This document shows positions 17,221 through 30,000 of a stretch of 62,501 nucleotides of DNA, one piece after another; positions within the stretch are counted from its first letter, which is position 1; every line of letters begins with the position of its first letter. Made by a program: the position numbers and the translations under genes. This DNA comes from a virus, in IMG/VR virus record IMGVR_UViG_3300027741_000064, positions 1 through 62,501 of that record. One strand, given 5' to 3'. The notes under the pieces were generated by a model, which saw only the letters and a list, made by a program, of their open reading frames with translations, was not told where the DNA came from and made no database searches.

Positions 17221-20154
17221 ATGGTATTATATCAGAGGACAACAGTAAGCCCAGATGCATATGATCTACAGGCTGACGGTCGCAGCATTCAGCTAGATGG
17301 TATCTATGTTGGATTTGTCAAAGCCGTAGACGACCAGCAGCGCATGGGTCGAGTGCAGGTATGGATCCCTGAGATCAGCGGCGATCCTTTGGATACCAGC
17401 CAATGGTTTACCTGCAGCTATGCTAGTCCATTTGCTGGCGCTACTAATATCGTCAATGTAACTCCTGGTCCTAGCTGGCGCAATACCCAGCGTAGCTATG
17501 GTTTCTGGTTCGTGCCGCCAGACCTAGAGAACGAAGTGCTGTGCTGCTTTATCAACGGTGACCCTGGACGAGGCATTTGGTTTGCCTGCCTCTATCAGCA
17601 GAACATGAACCACATGGTACCAGGTATACCTGGTGACAGCGCCAGTGACGGTTTACCTGTGGCTGAATACAACAAGCTCAAAGCCAACGTGGCAGTCAAC
17701 ACTGCTACTGCGCCTATCTATGCACCATTGGCTGACCAGCTCAAAGTACAGGGTCTTGACAGAGATGCTGCTCGTGGAGTTAGTGGTAGTGGCGCTAGGC
17801 GTGACGAACCAATCAACAGCGTGTTTGGCATACTGACTCCGGGTGGCAGCCAGTTCGTGATGGATGATAATCTCGATCAGCGCTTCATTAGGCTGCGAAC
17901 TCAGCAGGGTGCTCAGATACTGATCAATGATACCGAAGGCTTCATCTACATGATCAGCCGCGATGGCAACAGCTGGATGGAGCTAGGTGTCAACGGAGCC
18001 ATCAACATCTATGGTCAGCAGGACATCAGCATTCGTTCTCAGGGTACGCTCAATCTGCGAGCCGATCTGGACGTTAACATAGAAGCAGGGCGCAGCATAT
18101 TCGTCAAAGCCAGGGGCGAAGTCAGCAGTGTGGTCATCAACGGCGTAGGCCCTGTGAATCCAGACAGCGGCAAGGTAATCACAGCTACCACTAGTTCAAA
18201 TGCTCAGGTACCTGCCATACGAGTCCAGGACACACAGGCACAGATAGTTGCCCCTACCAGTGGCATCACAGGCGAATTCGTGCCAGGCATGGACATCACT
18301 GGCATTCCGTGGGCCAACCCAACCACTGATGCGGCACCGCCCATACCAACTCCCACAGGCAACGTGGCAGGCAGTGGCGCTCCTGTTGTCATAGTAGGTG
18401 ATCTAGTAGCTGGTGCGATTGGACCAGGAATCGCTTCCAACTATCCTGGTGCTTTAACCAACAGCAGCAACACAGCTACCACCGGAAACGTGTTAAACAC
18501 AGTGGTCAGCACATCGTCGGTGCAGAATCCAAACTACGCAGTGGTTAGCGTGGGAGGTTATGACTACAACGACGGACAGAACAATCCTGGTCAGACCACC
18601 GAGAACCTACGTGCCATACGCGAGAATATCAATGCTCTTCACTACATCTGGGTGCTGCCTGATGATCCAAATGCACATGCTACAGTATATGGTTTCGCGG
18701 TAGGTGCCGGAGATCAGACCCAGGTGATACCCCATGACAGCAGTGGTGCGATAGATACCAATGCGTTGGTCACCAATATTCTCAACAACATAGGACAGAT
18801 AGTCACACCAACTCCGCCACCAAACCAAACCAGCACTCAGACCACGCAGCCTCCAAAACAACCAAAGGTCACGCTGGGCGATGTCAGCAAGAACGAGGAT
18901 GGTAGCTTGACCTACCTCAACGTGACGTTCTCTCCTGGCAATCAAAGCACGCTGAGCAACGCGGCCGTGATAACAGGCACGCTGCAGAACGAAACGACCA
19001 ACGAGAGCGTGCAGACCACCAACAACAACAGCACGCAAGCTGGCATGATAATGATCAATGCTCACCGTGACATGCATCTCACTAGCGACAATGACATGTA
19101 TCTGCAGAGCGCAGGACAGTTTGCTCGCACCAGCCAGAAGAACATGTTTGACTATGCTTATGGCAGCTATGATCTAGCAGTTGGTGGCTATCTCACCATG
19201 CAGAGCAACGGTTTGCTGAGCATAGGCTCCACGAACAACATGGTCCTTGGTGCCAACCGCATAGATCTCAATGGGCCCGCTCCAGCAGCAGCCAAGACAG
19301 CCCCAGCTGCGCTGCAGCCCATAGACACTCAGATCAGGGATGCGTTTACCTTAGCGCCTGCTGATATAACCAACAAGCTGATCAATACCATAGTAAGCCA
19401 GCTGCCAACGCACGAACCATTCCAGGGCCACGCAGCTACTGCCCAGGGTTACAATGGACATGTGGAGACTGGCAGCAGCACAGATCCGTTCACTGGTGAT
19501 CCGTTAGCACCTGGTCAAGTTCTCAGCACCCAGTCTAAACCATTGGATCTCAAGGGTCAGCCCAATCCAACCAGCCCACCCGGCAACTACCAAGGCAAGG
19601 GTTACAGCAGCAACGGCGAACCTCAGTACAGCTTCAACGGTCCGGCCACAGACCAATCTGCTCCGGGCAGCCTGCGCATAAGCCAAGCAGGTGCTGAGTT
19701 CATAGCCAAGTTTGAAGGCAAGAGATCACAGGTTTATAAGGACAGCGCAGGCTTGCCTACCATCGGCATAGGGCATCTGCTGCTACCAGACGAGAAGGCT
19801 GGAAACTACGTGACCATCAACGGCCAGAAGAGGATGCTCAACAGCCCATTGAGCGACGCTGAGATATTCGCTCTGTTCAAGCAGGATCTTGCGCCAAGAG
19901 AGCAGAAAGTGGCCAAGAGCGTGACAGCCAAGCTGAGCCAGACGCAGTTTGACATGTTGGTCAGCTTTACCTACAACATCGGCAACTGCAACAGCATTGC
20001 TGCTATACTGAACTCTGGCAGCTATGACGTCACTCAGAAATGGATGAGCTATTGCCACGCTGGCGGTAGGGTCATAACCGGACTGCAGAACAGGCGCAGG
20101 GCTGAAGTTACCAATTTCTGCGGCGGCAACCCTATCAACAGTGGCGGAGCCTAA
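17221..20154 (+). CDS. 5: gp5-type hub/needle protein with C-terminal lysozyme
   Basis: A 977-residue protein. Residues about 25-140 form an OB-fold-like start (GRVQVWIPEISGD). Residues 225-310 and 600-690 hold repeated short strands (INIYGQQDISIRSQG), as in VgrG/gp5 beta-helix needles. Residues 820-977 are a T4/P22-type lysozyme with the full triad spacing Glu832, Asp841, Thr847 (E-8-D-5-T, as in T4 E11/D20/T26). T4 gp5 places lysozyme between the OB fold and the helix; here it is at the end. It should puncture the outer membrane and cut peptidoglycan during infection. Pro/Thr/Gln linkers separate the domains. Confidence 0.88.
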   Translation: MVLYQRTTVSPDAYDLQADGRSIQLDGIYVGFVKAVDDQQRMGRVQVWIPEISGDPLDTSQWFTCSYASPFAGATNIVNVTPGPSWRNTQRSYGFWFVPPDLENEVLCCFINGDPGRGIWFACLYQQNMNHMVPGIPGDSASDGLPVAEYNKLKANVAVNTATAPIYAPLADQLKVQGLDRDAARGVSGSGARRDEPINSVFGILTPGGSQFVMDDNLDQRFIRLRTQQGAQILINDTEGFIYMISRDGNSWMELGVNGAINIYGQQDISIRSQGTLNLRADLDVNIEAGRSIFVKARGEVSSVVINGVGPVNPDSGKVITATTSSNAQVPAIRVQDTQAQIVAPTSGITGEFVPGMDITGIPWANPTTDAAPPIPTPTGNVAGSGAPVVIVGDLVAGAIGPGIASNYPGALTNSSNTATTGNVLNTVVSTSSVQNPNYAVVSVGGYDYNDGQNNPGQTTENLRAIRENINALHYIWVLPDDPNAHATVYGFAVGAGDQTQVIPHDSSGAIDTNALVTNILNNIGQIVTPTPPPNQTSTQTTQPPKQPKVTLGDVSKNEDGSLTYLNVTFSPGNQSTLSNAAVITGTLQNETTNESVQTTNNNSTQAGMIMINAHRDMHLTSDNDMYLQSAGQFARTSQKNMFDYAYGSYDLAVGGYLTMQSNGLLSIGSTNNMVLGANRIDLNGPAPAAAKTAPAALQPIDTQIRDAFTLAPADITNKLINTIVSQLPTHEPFQGHAATAQGYNGHVETGSSTDPFTGDPLAPGQVLSTQSKPLDLKGQPNPTSPPGNYQGKGYSSNGEPQYSFNGPATDQSAPGSLRISQAGAEFIAKFEGKRSQVYKDSAGLPTIGIGHLLLPDEKAGNYVTINGQKRMLNSPLSDAEIFALFKQDLAPREQKVAKSVTAKLSQTQFDMLVSFTYNIGNCNSIAAILNSGSYDVTQKWMSYCHAGGRVITGLQNRRRAEVTNFCGGNPINSGGA

Positions 20155-20190
20155 CAGCTCACACCTCAGATCTTGGTGGTAAAAAGCTGG

Positions 20191-20198
20191 CTAAATAT
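20191..20198 (+). promoter_or_regulatory. Possible late promoter variant (CTAAATAT)
   Basis: CTAAATAT, 29 bases before the gp25 ATG. The same variant recurs at 35893-35900 at nearly the same distance from a start codon. Confidence 0.4.
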
Positions 20199-20226
20199 CC
20201 ACATAGACAGAGGTAAAGCTGCCATC

Positions 20227-20625
20227 ATGGCCATAATCGCGCCCAACAGATTGTTCTACGGATTCAGCACGCTGGATACCACAGCCAAGAACCAAAACTT
20301 CGCCGATGTTCCTCTGATCAAGAGAGATCTCTACAACCATTTTAACACCTTGGTTGGTGAGCGCGTGATGATGCCCAAGTATGGCTGCAGCATCTGGAAC
20401 CTTTTATTCGAACCATTTGAGGAATCAGTGGTACAACGTATAGTGGCCGAAGCCACGAGGATCGTGGAGACTGACAGCAGAGTGCAGCTGCAGAGCATCA
20501 TAGTCAAACCGTTTAACAACGGAGTGATCGTGCAGATGCAGCTATTCTATCTTCCCTATGGCGTCTCGGACTATTTCAACGTGACGTTTGACCAGAATGC
20601 AGTAAACCTGGATACAGTGAAATGA
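20227..20625 (+). CDS. 25: Baseplate wedge subunit gp25
   Basis: The start at 20227 (132 residues) is chosen because AGAGG lies upstream and the longer frame from 20173 would cross the leader. The family signature is clear: DLYNHFNTLVGERVMMPKYG followed by IWNLLFEPF, the lysozyme-like gp25 fold also found in type VI secretion (TssE). In T4 it links the wedge to the sheath and starts sheath assembly. The length equals T4 gp25 (132 residues). Confidence 0.92.
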   Translation: MAIIAPNRLFYGFSTLDTTAKNQNFADVPLIKRDLYNHFNTLVGERVMMPKYGCSIWNLLFEPFEESVVQRIVAEATRIVETDSRVQLQSIIVKPFNNGVIVQMQLFYLPYGVSDYFNVTFDQNAVNLDTVK

Positions 20626-20637
20626 TGAGAGGACCAT

Positions 20638-23600
20638 ATGGCAGTTAGTCAACAACAACGTCAGAAGCAGCTGTTTGCTGCCGAAGACTGGCAGGTCATC
20701 TATCAGGCCTTTACGCAGGTAAACTTCAACGCCTATGATTTTCCAACCATACGCAATGCCATGGTGGAATACATTCGCCTCAACTATCCAGAGGATTTCA
20801 ACGATTGGACTGAAAGCAGCGAGTTTGTTGCCATCATTGACCTGCTGGCCTATCTGGGGCAGAGCTTAGCGTTCAGGATGGATCTCAACACTCGCGAGAA
20901 CTTCTTGGACACGGCACAGCGCAGGAGCAGCATATTCCGCCTTGCACGCCAACTTAACTATCAGCCGCAGCGCAGCATACCCAGTGCTGGACTGCTCAAG
21001 ATCAACCAGATAGTCAGCAACCAAGACATCTACGATGCCAATGGTATTGATCTCAAGAACACGCCTATTAACTGGAATGATCCAAATAACCCAGATTGGC
21101 AGGAACAGTTCATACTGGTGTTGAACGCTGCGCTCAATAGCACCAACTACTTTGGTAATCCTGCTAAGAGCGGCACAGTTGGTACCATACCCACTGAGCT
21201 ATATGCGCTCAACAACACTGCTATACCCACCAGCGTGATAGGATTCACGTCTGTGGTTGGGGGCAATAGCATGAACTTTGAGCTAGCCAATCCAGACTTT
21301 AATGCAGCCAGCGGGGGTAATGCCACAGTGCTAGGTACCACTGGCTATTTCTTTGAACGTGATCCTAATCCAGTAAACAGCTGGTACATCATCTATCAGA
21401 ACGATGGCAACGGCTATGACAGCAACAACACAGGTTTCTTCTTGTTCTTCAAGCAGGGAACCATGGGCTATTCTGATTATCTACTAGAGCTTCCCATTGC
21501 TAACAGGGTCATAGATGTCAACATTGACGGGGTCAACCAAACAGACGTCTGGGTACAGAACATCAATACCGCAGGCCTAGTTACCACTCAATGGACAGCT
21601 GTTCCTAACGTCAACGGTTTCAACGTTATCTATAACAGCTTAGACAGCAACATACGCAATATCTACAGCGTTATCACGCGCGACAACAATGGTGCTGATC
21701 AGATCAGCCTGCGATTCGCAGATGGCAACTTTGGTAATGTGCCAGTTGGACTATTGCGAGTTTGGTACCGGGTAAGCAACGGTCTCCAGTATCAGATCCG
21801 TCCCACAGACATGACCAACCTAAAGTTCAACTTTAGCTACAACGACAACCTTTTCAACACCTACAGCGTGGCATTCAACACCAACCTGCAGTACACGGTA
21901 GCTAACAGCCAGACTACCCAGAGCAACCAGCAGATACAGCTGGCTGCTGAGCAGGTGTATTACACGCAAGATCGCATGGTCAACGGCGAGGACTACAATC
22001 TGTTCCCGCTACAGAGCAGCCAGGCGCTCAAGGTCAAGGCCATCAACAGGGTATACAGTGGACAGAGCCGTTACTTAGACATAAATGATCCAACAGGTAC
22101 CTACCAGAACATCAATGTGTTTGCCACGGATGGGATACTCTACGAAGAGACCGAGCTGAATCAGCAGGAAGTGACCATAACCGTTGGCACACCTAACCAA
22201 GTCTATGTGGTGGATAACATACAGCCTATGATAAATGGCAGCACGTTGTTCGAAGGCGACTCCATAGAGCTGCAGAACTTCTACTATGACAAGTTTGCCC
22301 GCTACACTGCGCCTGGTTTGTATTGGAATCTAACCACTGCCAACATTGGAAACAGCACCGGATCATTCCAGATAGGTGGTCAGGCACAGCGCCTAGGCCA
22401 AGATGCAGCCGCAGGCAGCGGTGAGCAATACATAGCATCTGGTAGTTTGGTCAAGTTGGTCAATGGTTCAAATGTTGGATCTTGGACCAGCGTTGTCAGT
22501 GTGATAGGTGATGGAACTGGGCTTAACAACTCTGGCGTGTTAGCTAACGGTCTTGGTGCGGTGACCTTGAGCAGCGTGCCAGATCAGTATAGCACTGTAA
22601 CCAGCATCTGCGCCCCATGGACTACCACGTTTACTTCAGCTGAGATATCAGCTATCACGGCAGCCATGAACGCTACACAGACCTTTGGCATAGGTTACAA
22701 TCAACAGACAGAAACTTGGTATGTGATAGATAACGACAATTTGGCCACAGGAACTGCCTTTAGCCAGACATACTCGCAGGATCAAACTGGTACCAATCGA
22801 GACAGCAGCTGGCTGATCAGGGTGCTCTATAATACCAACAGCTGGATAATACAGACCAGAGCGCAGCGATACGTGTTTGAAAGCGTAGATGAAGTGAGGT
22901 TCTTCTTCAGCAACAGCGGTAAGACCATTGACAGTGCCACGGGCCAGATTCTCTATGACAGCGTGACCGTGCTGGGTGTGAATCCAGCACCGCTGCCTCC
23001 GTCACCTCCGCCTCCTCTGGGCATAGACTATCGTTGGCAGATATATGGACAAGAGATCTATCCAGACGGGTATGCGGATCCTGCTAGCGTGCGAGTGACG
23101 TTTTGGAGCACTCAGGATCAGCCATTGCCAAACGATCCAGATCAGTTCGTGGCCATAGTAAAACCAACTGAAACTCCTCCGCAGAAATTCGTGTTCTGGG
23201 TGCGTTATACCAGCGCTGAAGGCTATCAATACTATCAACCGATTGACATACCGCAGACACGCATCTATAGCGTGCCCAGTGCTGTTCCTGTGCCTCCTGC
23301 TGGTAATTGGCACGAAGGTGAGCTTGCTTATATCATAAGCACCAGTGCCTTCCTGCAGTATGTGAACGGTGTTCTTATCACAGTGACTGGAGACTACAAG
23401 GTACGCCTAGGCCGTAACAACATCAGCTATCTGTGGAAGCACTATGCTACCTATCAGCAGCGCATCAATCCCGCTATAATGAACATCATTGACATATTCA
23501 TACTCACTACCACATATAACCAAGACCTGCGTAACTGGATAGCCACTGGCGGCAACTCGTACACTAAGCCACAGCCGCCTAGTGTTGAAACTCTCAACAG

Positions 23601-24042
23601 CACATTTGCTTACTTTGAACAGTTCAAGATGATGACTGATCAGATAGTTTGGCATCCTGTGACCTACAAGCTGCTATTTGGCGCACAGGCTCAGCCAGAA
23701 TATCAGGTGCTGTTCAAGGTAGTCAAGGTGCCAGGGACCAGCTATAGCGACAACGAAGTAAAGAGCTTGGTCAAGAGCCAGATAGACACGTATTTCAGCC
23801 TCAGCAACTGGGATTTTGGTCAGAGCTTCTTCTTCACCGAGATGGCCACCTTCATACAGATGAATCTGGCTACCATCGTGGCAACCATAGTAATGGTACC
23901 AACTAGCGGCTCTGCGAGATTTGGTGACTTGTTTGAGATAATTGCTGATCCTGATGAGATCTTCATCAGCTGTGCTACAGTTCAGAACATCGTTATAGTT
24001 GGTAGCCTCACAGAGGCACAGCTGGGGATAACCAATGGTTGA
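20638..24042 (+). CDS. 6: Baseplate wedge subunit gp6
   Basis: An 1134-residue protein, larger than T4 gp6 (660). The N-terminal region (residues 20-130) carries the family hallmark: YDFPTIRNAMVEYIRLNYPE, FNDWTESSEF, IDLLAYLGQSLAFRMDLNTR and the ENFLDTAQRRSSIFRLAR helix. The C-terminus has a J-type baseplate segment near residue 1035 (DNEVKSLVKSQIDTYF). gp6 dimers form the continuous ring of the baseplate inner part. The extra 470 residues in the middle (400-850) are Asn/Gln/Thr-rich and beta-like. GAGAGG lies before the ATG, and it overlaps the next gene by 8 bases. Confidence 0.92.
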   Translation: MAVSQQQRQKQLFAAEDWQVIYQAFTQVNFNAYDFPTIRNAMVEYIRLNYPEDFNDWTESSEFVAIIDLLAYLGQSLAFRMDLNTRENFLDTAQRRSSIFRLARQLNYQPQRSIPSAGLLKINQIVSNQDIYDANGIDLKNTPINWNDPNNPDWQEQFILVLNAALNSTNYFGNPAKSGTVGTIPTELYALNNTAIPTSVIGFTSVVGGNSMNFELANPDFNAASGGNATVLGTTGYFFERDPNPVNSWYIIYQNDGNGYDSNNTGFFLFFKQGTMGYSDYLLELPIANRVIDVNIDGVNQTDVWVQNINTAGLVTTQWTAVPNVNGFNVIYNSLDSNIRNIYSVITRDNNGADQISLRFADGNFGNVPVGLLRVWYRVSNGLQYQIRPTDMTNLKFNFSYNDNLFNTYSVAFNTNLQYTVANSQTTQSNQQIQLAAEQVYYTQDRMVNGEDYNLFPLQSSQALKVKAINRVYSGQSRYLDINDPTGTYQNINVFATDGILYEETELNQQEVTITVGTPNQVYVVDNIQPMINGSTLFEGDSIELQNFYYDKFARYTAPGLYWNLTTANIGNSTGSFQIGGQAQRLGQDAAAGSGEQYIASGSLVKLVNGSNVGSWTSVVSVIGDGTGLNNSGVLANGLGAVTLSSVPDQYSTVTSICAPWTTTFTSAEISAITAAMNATQTFGIGYNQQTETWYVIDNDNLATGTAFSQTYSQDQTGTNRDSSWLIRVLYNTNSWIIQTRAQRYVFESVDEVRFFFSNSGKTIDSATGQILYDSVTVLGVNPAPLPPSPPPPLGIDYRWQIYGQEIYPDGYADPASVRVTFWSTQDQPLPNDPDQFVAIVKPTETPPQKFVFWVRYTSAEGYQYYQPIDIPQTRIYSVPSAVPVPPAGNWHEGELAYIISTSAFLQYVNGVLITVTGDYKVRLGRNNISYLWKHYATYQQRINPAIMNIIDIFILTTTYNQDLRNWIATGGNSYTKPQPPSVETLNSTFAYFEQFKMMTDQIVWHPVTYKLLFGAQAQPEYQVLFKVVKVPGTSYSDNEVKSLVKSQIDTYFSLSNWDFGQSFFFTEMATFIQMNLATIVATIVMVPTSGSARFGDLFEIIADPDEIFISCATVQNIVIVGSLTEAQLGITNG

Positions 24043-27000
24043 GAAACGTCGTGTAATATCGCTGCTGCCAGCTGTAAACCAGACTGACACGCTGACCAAG
24101 TTTTTCTCAGCTACGGTTGATCATCTGTTTCAGCCAGAAAGCGTGGAATTCCTCAGCGGCTACATAGGCAGCAAGCCTCCATATTACAATGCGAAAACTG
24201 ATTTCTATGTGGGTGAACCTACCAAGAGCAGGCAGGATTATCAGCTACCTGTATCAGCTATCAGCGCCAACACCTATAGCGGCAAGGTCACTAACATCAT
24301 GTTCTATCATGATTTCGTGAATAGCCTGCTGTTTCAAGGAGCTGTGACAGCTAACCAGACCAGATTGTTTGAGCAGGTATACTACAGTTGGTCGCCACCA
24401 ATTGATCCTGACAAGCTGATCAATTTCACCAAATATTACTGGGTACCAGTTGGCCCTGCTCCGATCTTGTTGCTCAATCCAACAAACCTAAGACAGGATG
24501 CTGTGGGCAAACCTCACTACACCTATCAGGGTGCTTACCAACTTACGGGAACTAGCGAGATCAAGGTTGGTAGTTTGGTATTCTCGACTGGTTTGGTAGT
24601 CACTCCCACTTCAGACGCCACAGGAAGCATCAATGGCACCGCATACATAATCAACAATGTTGGTCGCAGTATACAGCTTCTAACCCTTGATGGATTTGTT
24701 GACCCAAACTGGGACACGCGAGGCTGGGATACTCAGGGCTGGGACGGTGATGCTAGCATCTATGTCAAGGACTACACCACCATTGGTCGTGGGCCAAATC
24801 CCAGCAACCAATGGAGCATCAATAATCGCTGGTTCCATGAAGACGTGTTGTTGGTCAGCGGTACCGGAACATTCCCACCCTATCAGACCAGAGCTGCGCG
24901 ACCAATCATCGAATTTGATTACGATCTACAGCTTTACAACAGCGGCAACAGAGGGCGTCCAAGCGTAACGCTGATTGCCAGTGACATCGCAGACGTGATG
25001 GGAACCATAGTTGGTCAGACCAGCTATACCATAAACGGTCTGGAACTCAGAGACGGATACACATTGCTGGTAACCGGTGATGCTGATCCATTGGTGAATA
25101 ACAGAGTATACCAAGTTGGTGGTTTATCTACGTTGGGCGTGATAACGCTCACGCAGGTTGGCGGAGCACCGGCTTATGGTGATGCTATATTGGTGAGATA
25201 TGGAACTGTTGCTGCCACACAGACCATAAGCTACACTGCCCCTGTTCAATATTGGTACGATGGCACCGCATGGAAGAGGGCACAGCAGCGTGTGCCTTCT
25301 GTTGCTCCTTTGTTCAATCTCTATGATCAGTATGGCAATGCTCTAGATGATCCTAGCGTCTATTCCAGCAGCACCTTTGCCGGTAACAGCATATTCACTT
25401 ATGCCTTGGACCAGTATGCTGTGATTGATACAGAGCTAGGAATTCAGATCAAGCTAGATCAATTTGGTGATTATGTTTTCAACAACACATTGGTCACTGA
25501 CACTTACACATATGTCAGCGATGGCAGCGTGGTAGCTATACCTGGTTTCGCCTACTATCGCAACAATGCTAGTGTTGCCCAATACAACAATGCTTGGTAC
25601 AGATCTCCAGTGCCTAGCAGGCAGTATATAGTCAATGATTTCACGGTTAATCTACCCACGGCTCAGTTCACCATAGACCAGGTTCCAGATCCGCATCCTG
25701 GTCCTCTGCCTAGCATTTATGTCTATCTGATCTACGGTGGTAGCAGCCACCTGTTGGTCAACGATGTAGATTACACAGTATCAGCCAACGTGGTTACCCT
25801 CACGGTGCCTGCGCTATCAGGACAGCGAGTGCTGGTACGAAGCTGGAATGGCACAGCCGCTCCAATAAACACTGTTGGTTACTATGAGCTACCTCTGAAT
25901 CTCACAGCTAACCCTGACAATGAACAGGTAGGCAACGTAGGCTATAGTCAATTTCTGCAGCAGTTTAGCAGCATCATAGGTAACCAGCCAGGTTTAATTG
26001 GAAATGCACTTGGCAACAACAATTGGCGCGATACCAGCAAGATCCGAGGACTTGGACTGAGCATACTGCAGCACAAAGCTCCTATGATCAAACCAATGAT
26101 ACTGAGCAGTGGTAATATCACTGTTGGTATCAATACCGTGATGAACCACACCGAGCCAATGCAGGCCATGCAGTACGCTCAGAACCAATATGTGAGATTC
26201 TACAATCGCTTCATTCAGAGCCTGTATACGCTGAGCGCCAATGGCTTCACTGCCAATCAACAGCCGAGCGAATGGGTTAGCGCTGCGCTGAGACAGATCA
26301 ATCTAGGCAAGACACCTGCTAGCCCATGGGCTAACAGTGGACCAGATGGTCCAAAGGCAGGTTACACCTATCTACGCAGCACAGCTCCTACCTGGGTGCC
26401 ACCAACTGGTACTAGATTAGGAATCACCAAGGCCTATATTCCTACTGTGTACATACAGGGCCTAGACCTATGGATACAGTGCCACGATGGTGCACGATTT
26501 GTGATGGCCAAGGACGGCCTGCCCCTGGGCAGCATCAGCTATGGTTTAACCAGCACCAGCGACCCACTGCTTCTCACTGATCCTGTAGCAGGCGCTTGGC
26601 TACAGTTTGAGCTTGACCTATTCAACAACATGCCTGATGCCTACAGCGATTCGCAGGCTATCATGGCTTTTGATATCACAGCCTATACACCAGGTAGATG
26701 GCGACAGGGCAACTATACCCGCAGCGAATTCCTGCAGGTCACTTATCCTATATTTGATCGCTGGGTGATAACCTATCAGGCAGATTATCGAGCTAACACC
26801 ACTTATGACGTCAACGATCCATTCACTTGGAACTACAGCAATCTGCGCGACAGCGACGGCGGGTTAGTCCCAGGCTACTGGCAGGGCATCTATCGTTGGT
26901 ACTATGACACCGATCGGCCTCATCTAGCACCCTGGGAAATGCTGGGATTCAGCCAGCAACCACCTTGGTGGACAGAAGAATACGGTCCAGCACCCTATAC

Positions 27001-30000
27001 GCGCGGCAACACCTACATGTGGAGCGACCTAGCTGCTGGTCGTATCAGGCAAGGACCACGTGCTGGCATATATCTGCCAGGAGTGCGTCCCGGACTGCTA
27101 TCCTGTATCCCGGTAGACGCACAGGGCAAGCTGCTGCCTCCCACAGAAGCTGGCTGCGTGGTTGGACTTCCCAGCGTTGCCCAGGCCGCGGCACCATGGG
27201 TATATGGTGATGGGTCGCCAGTTGAAAGCGTGTGGATCTACAGCAACGAATACACGTTTGTGACTGCTCAGTACAGCTATCTCATGAAGCCAGCTCAATT
27301 CATAGAATACAACTGGGACACGCTGCGACAGCAGACTGTTTTTGCTGACCAACCAACTGCCCAGACGATCTACATAGACACTGATAATCGCAGGCCCAAC
27401 AATCAGCTGTATGTGCATCGCGAGAATCCCAGTGCCATAGGCGGCAACCTCAACATTCCAAACGAAAGCACTCTAAGCTATTATGGTAGCGGAGGCGTCC
27501 AGCATTGGATCACTGAGTATATCGTTGGGCAGAATCTCAACGTCACTCAGTATTTTGGTAGCATAGTCAGAGGTACGGTAGCGCAACTGGCCCATCAAGC
27601 TGGTGGTTTCGTGACCAGCAACCTTTATCTCACAGTAGATAGCTTTGGTCAGATAGGCTATACCAGCCAGATCATACCAAGCGAAAATGTTAAGACCTAT
27701 CTCTACAAGAGCGCTAGCATCAGAGAGAGCTACTATTCTGGCGTGATCCTAACGCAGGTCAAGGATGGATGGCGTGTGGTTGGGTATGATGCTATAGATC
27801 AGTTCTTTACCATCATACCAAGCAACAAGTATGGATCCAAGACAACCATCGTGGTTGGCAATGACAGGGTCTATTGGTACAAGGTTGGCGTCACGGCAGC
27901 GCAGCAGATATCATATGGAACTGTGTTCAACACCAAACAAGAAGTTTTTGACTTCTTGATAAGCCTTCAGCGCTACCAAGAGTTCCAGGGTTTCATGTTT
28001 GATCAGTACAACAGCGATGGCAACACCACGCTGGATTGGCTGCAGGCAGGCAGAGAATTCTTGCTATGGAGCCAAGGCAACTGGGCAAATGGCAACTTCA
28101 TAGCACTGAGCCCTCTGGCTATACAAGTCAAATACGTGCAGCCTTTTGGCACGGTACAGTTCGTGAATGGTGTGGTGGGCGGCACGTACCCCGTGATAGA
28201 CAAGCTTGGTCAGAGGATAGATGGCCAAAATCTCGAGGTTTTGCGCTATGATGATACCATAACCATTACAGCCACGGGTATGCAGAACATATATGGCATG
28301 CGGCTGTTCGCAAATACATTGGAAAGTGTGCTGGTCTTAGACAATCGCACCAGCTTTGACGACACTGTATATGATCCTCTTTACAATCTCTATCAACCAA
28401 GGCTTCGGCTCTATGCCTACAGGACCAACGACTGGGACGGCAGGGTTGACGCACCAGGGTTCTTCTTGTACCAAGCTGGTGCTGATAACCAATGGACTTT
28501 GGTGACTAACTTTGAAAAGACTGCCAATGATTTCACCAAGTACTTCAACATTGACCAGCCAAAGAATCACGAGACCATAGATCCCGTGACCGGCAATGCT
28601 GTGATAGTGAGCACAGAGCTGGCTGCTGTGGATAACCAAGTGATATCGGATCTCAGCAAGCATCAGATAGGCTATCAGCACAGGCCATATCTGGCCAATC
28701 TGTTGCTGGAAGAAAGCACAGAATTCCAGTTCTATCAAGGTTTCATCAAGCAGAAAGGCACGCTGAAAGCCTTTGATGCCATCCTCAGAAACCAAGCCAT
28801 AGTTCCTCCGGGTAGCCACTACGATTACTACGAAGAATATGCCCTACGTACCAGCAGGTTTGGTAGCACAGCTATCAACACAGGCATAGATTTCATAGTG
28901 CCACAGAACCAGTACATCAATGACCCGCAACAGATACAGGTGTTTGGTCTTCAAAACAATGATCGCGAGTATAACGGCATAATCACTCTGATACCTCACG
29001 ATCCATTGATACTGGTACCGCCGATCAGCTACAGCAGCGAGAATGATCCACTGTTTCCGCTGCGCACTACTACTGTGCCGAATTACACCACCGACCTACC
29101 TACAGCTGGCTATGTGCTAATAGGAGAGACCACGTTTACGGCTGCCAATACTGCCGTGCTTAGCACGTTCTGGGAGACCCAGAACATCGCAGGTAATCCA
29201 ATAGTGAATGGCGACACTGTTTGGCAGTTCATAGACAATAAGCAGACTTGGAACGTTTGGAAATTCAGCACTGCCAATGTAAACATAGTAAACACCACTC
29301 CTAGCATAGTAACAGGCCAACCCACAGTTATCAACTGCAGCGGTAACGTTGGGCTCAAGACTGGCGATCTCGTGGTTCTTGATGGCATCAGCAACGTTAC
29401 TGCGCTACAGGGATCGTTCTATGTTGGTAATATCGTGGGCGACGGTCGCAGCTTCACGGTACCTGTGAACACCTTCACCGTCGGCGCAGGCGGTAACATC
29501 ACTGCTTATAAGAGCACTAGATTTTCAACCACGCAGCAGCGGAACCGATATCCACCGCTGAATGGTTGGCAACCAGGTGACATCAGCTATGTTGATGTGA
29601 CCGACTATGGTATCAACGGTTGGACGGTGTATCAGTATCTAAACAACAGTTGGATAGCAATACGTGCTGAAACCTATGACGTTGATGCTAGCCTCATGCT
29701 ACAGGCTAAACTGTACAGCGAGAGCCAGGGCACGGTATACACCTATCCAGAATACTATGATCCAGCCAAGGGATTCATACCAAGTGAAGCTCGAAAGAAT
29801 CTGGATCGCATCAGCATGTATGACCCGGCCAGCTATAACACTGGTAACGTGGACATCATTAATCTAGATCCAATGCGAGCCTGGGGTCCAGAACACATCG
29901 GTGAAACATGGTGGAATCTCAGCAGCGTTCGTTACTTAGATTATGAGATCAGCAGCAATGCCTATCGTTGGCAGAACTGGGGCAAGATAGCACCTGGAAC

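Noticed and set aside
20173-20226. Upstream extension of gp25
   Set aside because: The extra 18 residues are not part of the gp25 family and would include a promoter-like octamer and the ribosome site.
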